Assembly (NCBI GenBank): GCA_025455885.1
Contig: JALOLR010000001.1
Coordinates: 9,441 to 73,440 of the forward strand
Direction: 5' to 3'
DNA: 64,000 nt
DNA from: Acidimicrobiales bacterium
Lineage (GTDB): Bacteria > Actinomycetota > Acidimicrobiia > Acidimicrobiales > Acidimicrobilacustridaceae
Under the pieces are notes generated by a model, which saw only the letters and a list, made by a program, of their open reading frames with translations, was not told where the DNA came from and searched no databases. This document shows positions 60,864 through 64,000 of this stretch, in pieces (position 1 is the stretch's first letter; the number at the start of each line of letters is the position of its first letter). The position numbers were made by a program, and so were the translations under genes.

Positions 60864-61677
60864 GTACGCCCGGCCCACCGGCGGCCGACGGTCGGGAGTC
60901 CCCGATCGCCGGCGCCGGGGGCCGCGACGACCGTGGCCCGGGGGTGGGGTCCACGGTCGGCACCGGGCGGGGCAGGGGGGACCCCGGCCCAGGTGCGGCG
61001 AGGCGGGCGGACGGTGGCGCCGTGGCCAGCGCGGCGACCGGGGCCGACGCGGTCGGCGGCGTCGGTCGCCCGTCCTCGAGCGCGGCGTGGGCGGTGACCG
61101 CCCAGCGCACCGCCTCGAAGGCGATGGCGGGATGGAAGCGCCACCGGTGCAGCTGGCGCTCGCAGGCCTCCGGGGCCTCACCGAGCTCGAGCAGCGAGAG
61201 CGCCAGGCGCCGGGCCCGCTCTTGCAGCTGGGTGCCGGTGGGGTGGCCCTGGGGTCGGGTCACCCAGGCGTCGTGCTCGGCGCGCAGGTCGTCGGGGAGG
61301 CGCTCGGTCTGAGCCCGGTTGAGCGGGGCCAGTCGGCGCCGGACCTCGAGGTTGGTGTGGCCGTACAGACGTGCCGCCCCGAACCGGCAGCAGCGTTCGA
61401 CGGTCTTCATGATCGGGGCGTTGCGGCCGCCGCGCATCCCCACGCCGAGGCACCGGGCGACGTCGGCGAGGTCGAGCTCGAAGCCCTCGGGCTCGACGTC
61501 GAGACGGTCGGCCACGCGGCGCAGGAACCAGATCGTCGAGGGACCCAGCACCGGCAGCCAGAACCGCTCGGTGTAGGCGCCCCTGGGGTCGACGCCGAGC
61601 TCGTCGACGACGGGGTCGGCCCAGGCCTCGACGTGCAGGCGGGGGAGGGGTGCGGGGATCTCGGTGCTGAACGACAT
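60829..61677 (-). CDS. Conserved hypothetical protein with Pro-rich tail
   Basis: A 282-residue protein. Residues 1-190 are a conserved-looking helical domain (YTERFWLPVLGPSTIWFLRRVADRL, RGGRNAPIMKTVERCCRFGAARLYG, VRRRLAPLNRAQTERLP). The rest is Pro/Ala-rich and low complexity. Helical actinobacterial proteins of this type have unknown function. Unlike most genes here it has a near-consensus promoter: TTGACA and GACATT spaced by 17 bp. Ribosome site AGGAGGC precedes ATG 61677 at 6 nt. Confidence 0.72.
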   Translation of the reverse strand: MSFSTEIPAPLPRLHVEAWADPVVDELGVDPRGAYTERFWLPVLGPSTIWFLRRVADRLDVEPEGFELDLADVARCLGVGMRGGRNAPIMKTVERCCRFGAARLYGHTNLEVRRRLAPLNRAQTERLPDDLRAEHDAWVTRPQGHPTGTQLQERARRLALSLLELGEAPEACERQLHRWRFHPAIAFEAVRWAVTAHAALEDGRPTPPTASAPVAALATAPPSARLAAPGPGSPLPRPVPTVDPTPGPRSSRPPAPAIGDSRPSAAGGPGVLSAGRGPAEEA

Positions 61678-61733
61678 GGTGCCTCCTGGGGTGTCCGCCG
61701 GCTCGCAGCGCGTCTCGCCTCGATGGTTCTCGG

Positions 61734-61780
61734 GACATTTCCGGCAACGTGAATGTCTCAGATGGCATGTGAAGTGTCAA
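61734..61780 (-). promoter_or_regulatory. Sigma-70-like promoter with inverted repeat
   Basis: On the minus strand TTGACA (61775-61780) and GACATT (61752-61757) are 17 bp apart. The GACATT also pairs with AATGTC (minus strand of 61734-61739) as a 6-bp dyad with 12-bp spacing, so it could be an operator across the -10/start site. The region is visibly more AT-rich than its surroundings. Confidence 0.5.
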
Positions 61781-61861
61781 GAGTCACGGACAGGGGTGGA
61801 GAGGGGACGAGGGCGCGTCGGGGCCGTCCCGGAGCTGCCGCCGGTGGGGTAGACGCGAGGG

Positions 61862-61909
61862 GTGCCCGACTCCGTACCCGACTCCGTGCCTGACCCCGTG
61901 CCCGACGCC
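61862..61909 (+). repeat. Four 12-bp tandem units at a gene start
   Basis: GTGCCCGACTCC and three variants of it follow each other, encoding PDSVPDSVPDPVPDAV. Three of the four units begin with GTG, so several start codons are possible. Confidence 0.7.
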
Positions 61910-62776
61910 GTGCGCCACACGCCCGTCCCGGTGGCCTCGGTCGGTGGGTGGCGCGCGGTGCTCACCCGGATCGGCCGACGCATCAGCGCCGACAACGCGG
62001 TGCTCCTCGCCGCCGGCGTGGCGTTCTTCGGGATCTTCGCCGTCTTCCCCACCGTGGTCGCGGTGGTCAGTGTCTACGGGCTGGTGTCCGATCCCGCCGA
62101 CGTGACCGAGCAGGTGGCCGATCTCACCGAGGCCCTCCCGGAGCCGACCCGCGACTTCCTCCTCGACCAGGCGAACGCCGTGGTCGCCACGGGGAGCACC
62201 GAGTTGGGCGTGGCGCTGGTGCTCGCCATCGCCGTCGCCCTCTGGTCGGCCTCGAGCGGGGTGCGCCACCTCATGGAGTCCATTCGCGCCGCCTACGGCG
62301 AGCCGCGCCAGAGCTTCGTGCGCCTGCGGGCCCAGGCCCTGCTCCTCGCCGTCGCCGGCGTCGTGTTCCTCGCCGTCCTGGTGGCGGCGCTCACGGTCGT
62401 GCCCACGATCCTCCGTCGGGTCGCCCCCGACGCCACCTGGTTGTCGTCCTACGTGCGGTGGCCGGTGATCGCCGCGTTGATGGTCGCCGCCCTCGGGGTG
62501 CTGTACCGCATCGCGCCGAGCCGCGACACCCCTCGACGGCGCTGGTGGTCACTCGGTGGCGTCGTCGGCACCGCGCTCTGGCTGGTGTCCTCGGTCGGCC
62601 TGGCCGTCTACTCGGCCCTCCTCGCCGACATCGAGGCCTCGTACGGCTCGTTCGGCGCGGTGCTGGTCACCATGGTGTGGCTGTGGTTGTCGGCCCTGAG
62701 CGTCCTGGTCGGGGCGTACCTCAACGACGAGACCGAACAGCCCGCCACGGGCGCCGGCGCGTCGCGATCCGGGTGA
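61862..62776 (+). CDS. YihY/BrkB family membrane protein
   Basis: A 304-residue membrane protein of the YihY/UPF0761 family. After a repetitive PDSV N-terminus there are six hydrophobic segments. The family core includes DNAVLLAAGVAFFGIFAVFP, SSGVRHLMESIRAAYG, the cytoplasmic segment RIAPSRDTPRRRWWSLGGVVGTALWL and SYGSFGAVLVTMVWLWLSALSVLVGAYLN. Function uncertain; once called ribonuclease BN by error. The exact start among the GTG codons of the repeat is uncertain; TAGACG lies about 6 nt before the first. Confidence 0.9.
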   Translation: MPDSVPDSVPDPVPDAVRHTPVPVASVGGWRAVLTRIGRRISADNAVLLAAGVAFFGIFAVFPTVVAVVSVYGLVSDPADVTEQVADLTEALPEPTRDFLLDQANAVVATGSTELGVALVLAIAVALWSASSGVRHLMESIRAAYGEPRQSFVRLRAQALLLAVAGVVFLAVLVAALTVVPTILRRVAPDATWLSSYVRWPVIAALMVAALGVLYRIAPSRDTPRRRWWSLGGVVGTALWLVSSVGLAVYSALLADIEASYGSFGAVLVTMVWLWLSALSVLVGAYLNDETEQPATGAGASRSG

Positions 62777-62837
62777 GAATGGCGGCCATGGATCCCCTCG
62801 AGGCCATTCCGGGACCGGTCGCCGCCGGGCTGGGCAG

Positions 62838-63614
62838 GTGAGCGGTTCCCCGTCGGCGGACGATGCCGCGCTGGCCGCGGCGCGCGCGCTCCTGGCGGGG
62901 GCGACGCGGATCGCAGTCCTCACCGGCGCCGGCATCAGCACCGAGTCGGGCATTCCCGACTTCCGTGGGCCCGACGGCGTGTGGACCCGCGACCCGGCCG
63001 CCGAGAAGCGCTCGACCATCGACCACTACGTGGCCGATCCCGGGGTCCGACGGGCGGCGTGGCGGATCCGCCTCGAGTCCGAGATGTTCGACGCCCGCCC
63101 CAACCCCGGCCACCTGGCGGTCACCGACCTCGACCGCCAGGGGCGGCTCCACACCCTCGTCACCCAGAACATCGACGGCCTCCACGCCGAAGCGGGGGTC
63201 GATCCCGATCGGATCGTCGAGGTGCACGGGACCGTGCACGAGTTCGTCTGCCTCGGATGCGACGACCGGGGGCCGATGGTCGACGCCCTGGAGCGGGTGC
63301 GGGCGGGGGAGGAGGATCCGGCGTGCATCCGGTGCGGGGGCATCCTGAAGTCGGCCACCGTCATGTTCGGTCAGGCCCTCCTACCCGAGGACCTCGCCCG
63401 GGCCGAGCGGGCCGTGCTCGAGGCCGACGCCATGGTCGCCGCGGGCACCAGCCTCGCGGTGTACCCGGTGGCGGCGATGGTCCCCCTCGCTCTGGAGGTG
63501 AGCTGCCCCGTCGTCATCGTCAACGCCGAGGCCACGCCGTTCGACGACGAGGTCGACGCGGTCGTCCGCGGGTCGACCAGCGCCGTGCTGCCCGCCCTCT
63601 TCGCCGCCCCCTGA
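62838..63614 (+). CDS. cobB: Sir2-family NAD-dependent deacetylase
   Basis: A 258-residue sirtuin. VLTGAGISTESGIPDFRG binds NAD, TQNIDGLH and VHGTVHEF contain the catalytic His, and the zinc ligands are C-x2-C in CLGC and C-x2-C in CIRC. GTSLAVYP lies near the end. It deacylates protein lysines, for example of acetyl-CoA synthetase. GTG 62838 is preceded by a weak site. Confidence 0.93.
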   Translation: MSGSPSADDAALAAARALLAGATRIAVLTGAGISTESGIPDFRGPDGVWTRDPAAEKRSTIDHYVADPGVRRAAWRIRLESEMFDARPNPGHLAVTDLDRQGRLHTLVTQNIDGLHAEAGVDPDRIVEVHGTVHEFVCLGCDDRGPMVDALERVRAGEEDPACIRCGGILKSATVMFGQALLPEDLARAERAVLEADAMVAAGTSLAVYPVAAMVPLALEVSCPVVIVNAEATPFDDEVDAVVRGSTSAVLPALFAAP

Positions 63615-63747
63615 CCGGTCGGCGTCCCGTCCGCGGGCCTCCCACTGCGGCGAAGGTCGCAGAATGCCGACCAAGTAGGTAGGCTTTCGCCACTCCGGTC
63701 CACCCGCCGCCCGTCCCCCGACGGCCGGCCCACCTCGAAGGGGCGCC

Positions 63748-64000
63748 GTGCCCACCTTCCGTGACCTCCTCAACCAGACGAAGGCCCAGATCCGCGAGGT
63801 GTCGCCCGACGAGGCCGACACCCGCCGCGACACCGAGCCCGAGACGGTCTTCCTCGACGTCCGCGAGCCCGACGAGTTCGACCAGGGGGCGATCCCCGGA
63901 GCGGTGTTCATCCCCCGCGGCCACCTCGAGGCCCAGGTCGAGGGCCGCATCCCCGACCGCGACACCCCCGTCGTGGTGTTCTGCGCCGGCGGGGTGCGCT
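63748..64000 (+). CDS. Rhodanese-domain protein, N-terminal part
   Basis: The frame begins at GTG 63748 and is cut by the window end after 84 codons. It encodes FRDLLNQTKAQIREVSPDEA then VFLDVREPDEFDQGAIPGAVFIPRGHLEAQV and VVVFCAGGVR, a rhodanese fold with its catalytic Cys in FCAGG. The N-terminal extension is typical of rhodanese-ThiF/MoeB fusions, so the rest may be an adenylyltransferase, but that lies outside the window. Confidence 0.82.
   Translation, partial: MPTFRDLLNQTKAQIREVSPDEADTRRDTEPETVFLDVREPDEFDQGAIPGAVFIPRGHLEAQVEGRIPDRDTPVVVFCAGGVR

Overview
The window is a very high-GC chromosome segment with no rRNA, tRNA, insertion sequence, prophage or CRISPR array. Gene content points to a free-living actinobacterium, most likely of the class Acidimicrobiia: SUF Fe-S assembly, an F420-type LLM oxidoreductase, homodimeric AceE, Ku end joining, acyl-CoA dehydrogenases, a TIGR03252-type HhH-GPD protein, and many genes that start on a TANNNT -10 box with no ribosome binding site (leaderless mRNAs). 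The taxonomic assignment is inference from gene content and base composition.

Layout. 1-9.5 kb: lipid/CoA enzymes, MutY, a two-gene redox cassette whose second gene reads through an in-frame TGA at a UGSC motif (a selenoprotein), and small oxidoreductases. 9.5-10.7 kb: an exported sorbosone-dehydrogenase-like lipoprotein. 10.7-19 kb: three SUF transcription units (sufB plus a four-Cys protein; sufD, Rieske protein, sufC1, pterin dehydratase; sufC2-sufS-sufU on the other strand). Each carries a copy of the same 20-bp element at its 5' end. 19-24 kb: MBL hydrolase, PIN/PHD toxin-antitoxin pair, acyl-CoA dehydrogenase, a structured intergenic region with a 14-codon ORF behind an extended Shine-Dalgarno, and small proteins. 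24-33.4 kb: aceE, RNase HI, hydantoinase A/B, DUF808 and an amidohydrolase. 33.4-37.5 kb: a glycosyltransferase divergent from a Tat-signal protein made mostly of Gly-Pro-Thr collagen-like repeats. 37.5-41.4 kb: SDR, DUF427, RsgA, SRPBCC and TIGR01777 epimerase. 41.4-45.1 kb: a 29-residue membrane peptide followed by the coupled ATP-grasp / alpha-E / transglutaminase operon. 45.1-49.8 kb: lipoate-linked block of lipoamide dehydrogenase, E2 acyltransferase and a single-ORF LipB-LipA fusion. 49.8-55.2 kb: M24 peptidase, membrane protein, Ku, and a methyltransferase/GH99-like pair of surface-glycan type. 55.2-64 kb: MetH divergent from a PduO-type adenosyltransferase, PepA, a conserved hypothetical, YihY, Sir2, and the start of a rhodanese-domain protein that runs off the window.

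Themes. Iron-sulfur and lipoate metabolism fit together: the SUF machinery supplies clusters for LipA, which with LipB lipoylates the E2 next door, which works with Lpd and the AceE encoded further upstream. The strongest unusual signals are the UGSC selenoprotein with its thioredoxin-fused partner and hairpin after the UGA, the shared 20-bp box on all three SUF units, the LipB-LipA fusion, the collagen-like protein paired with a glycosyltransferase, and the small structured ORF at 22.27 kb.
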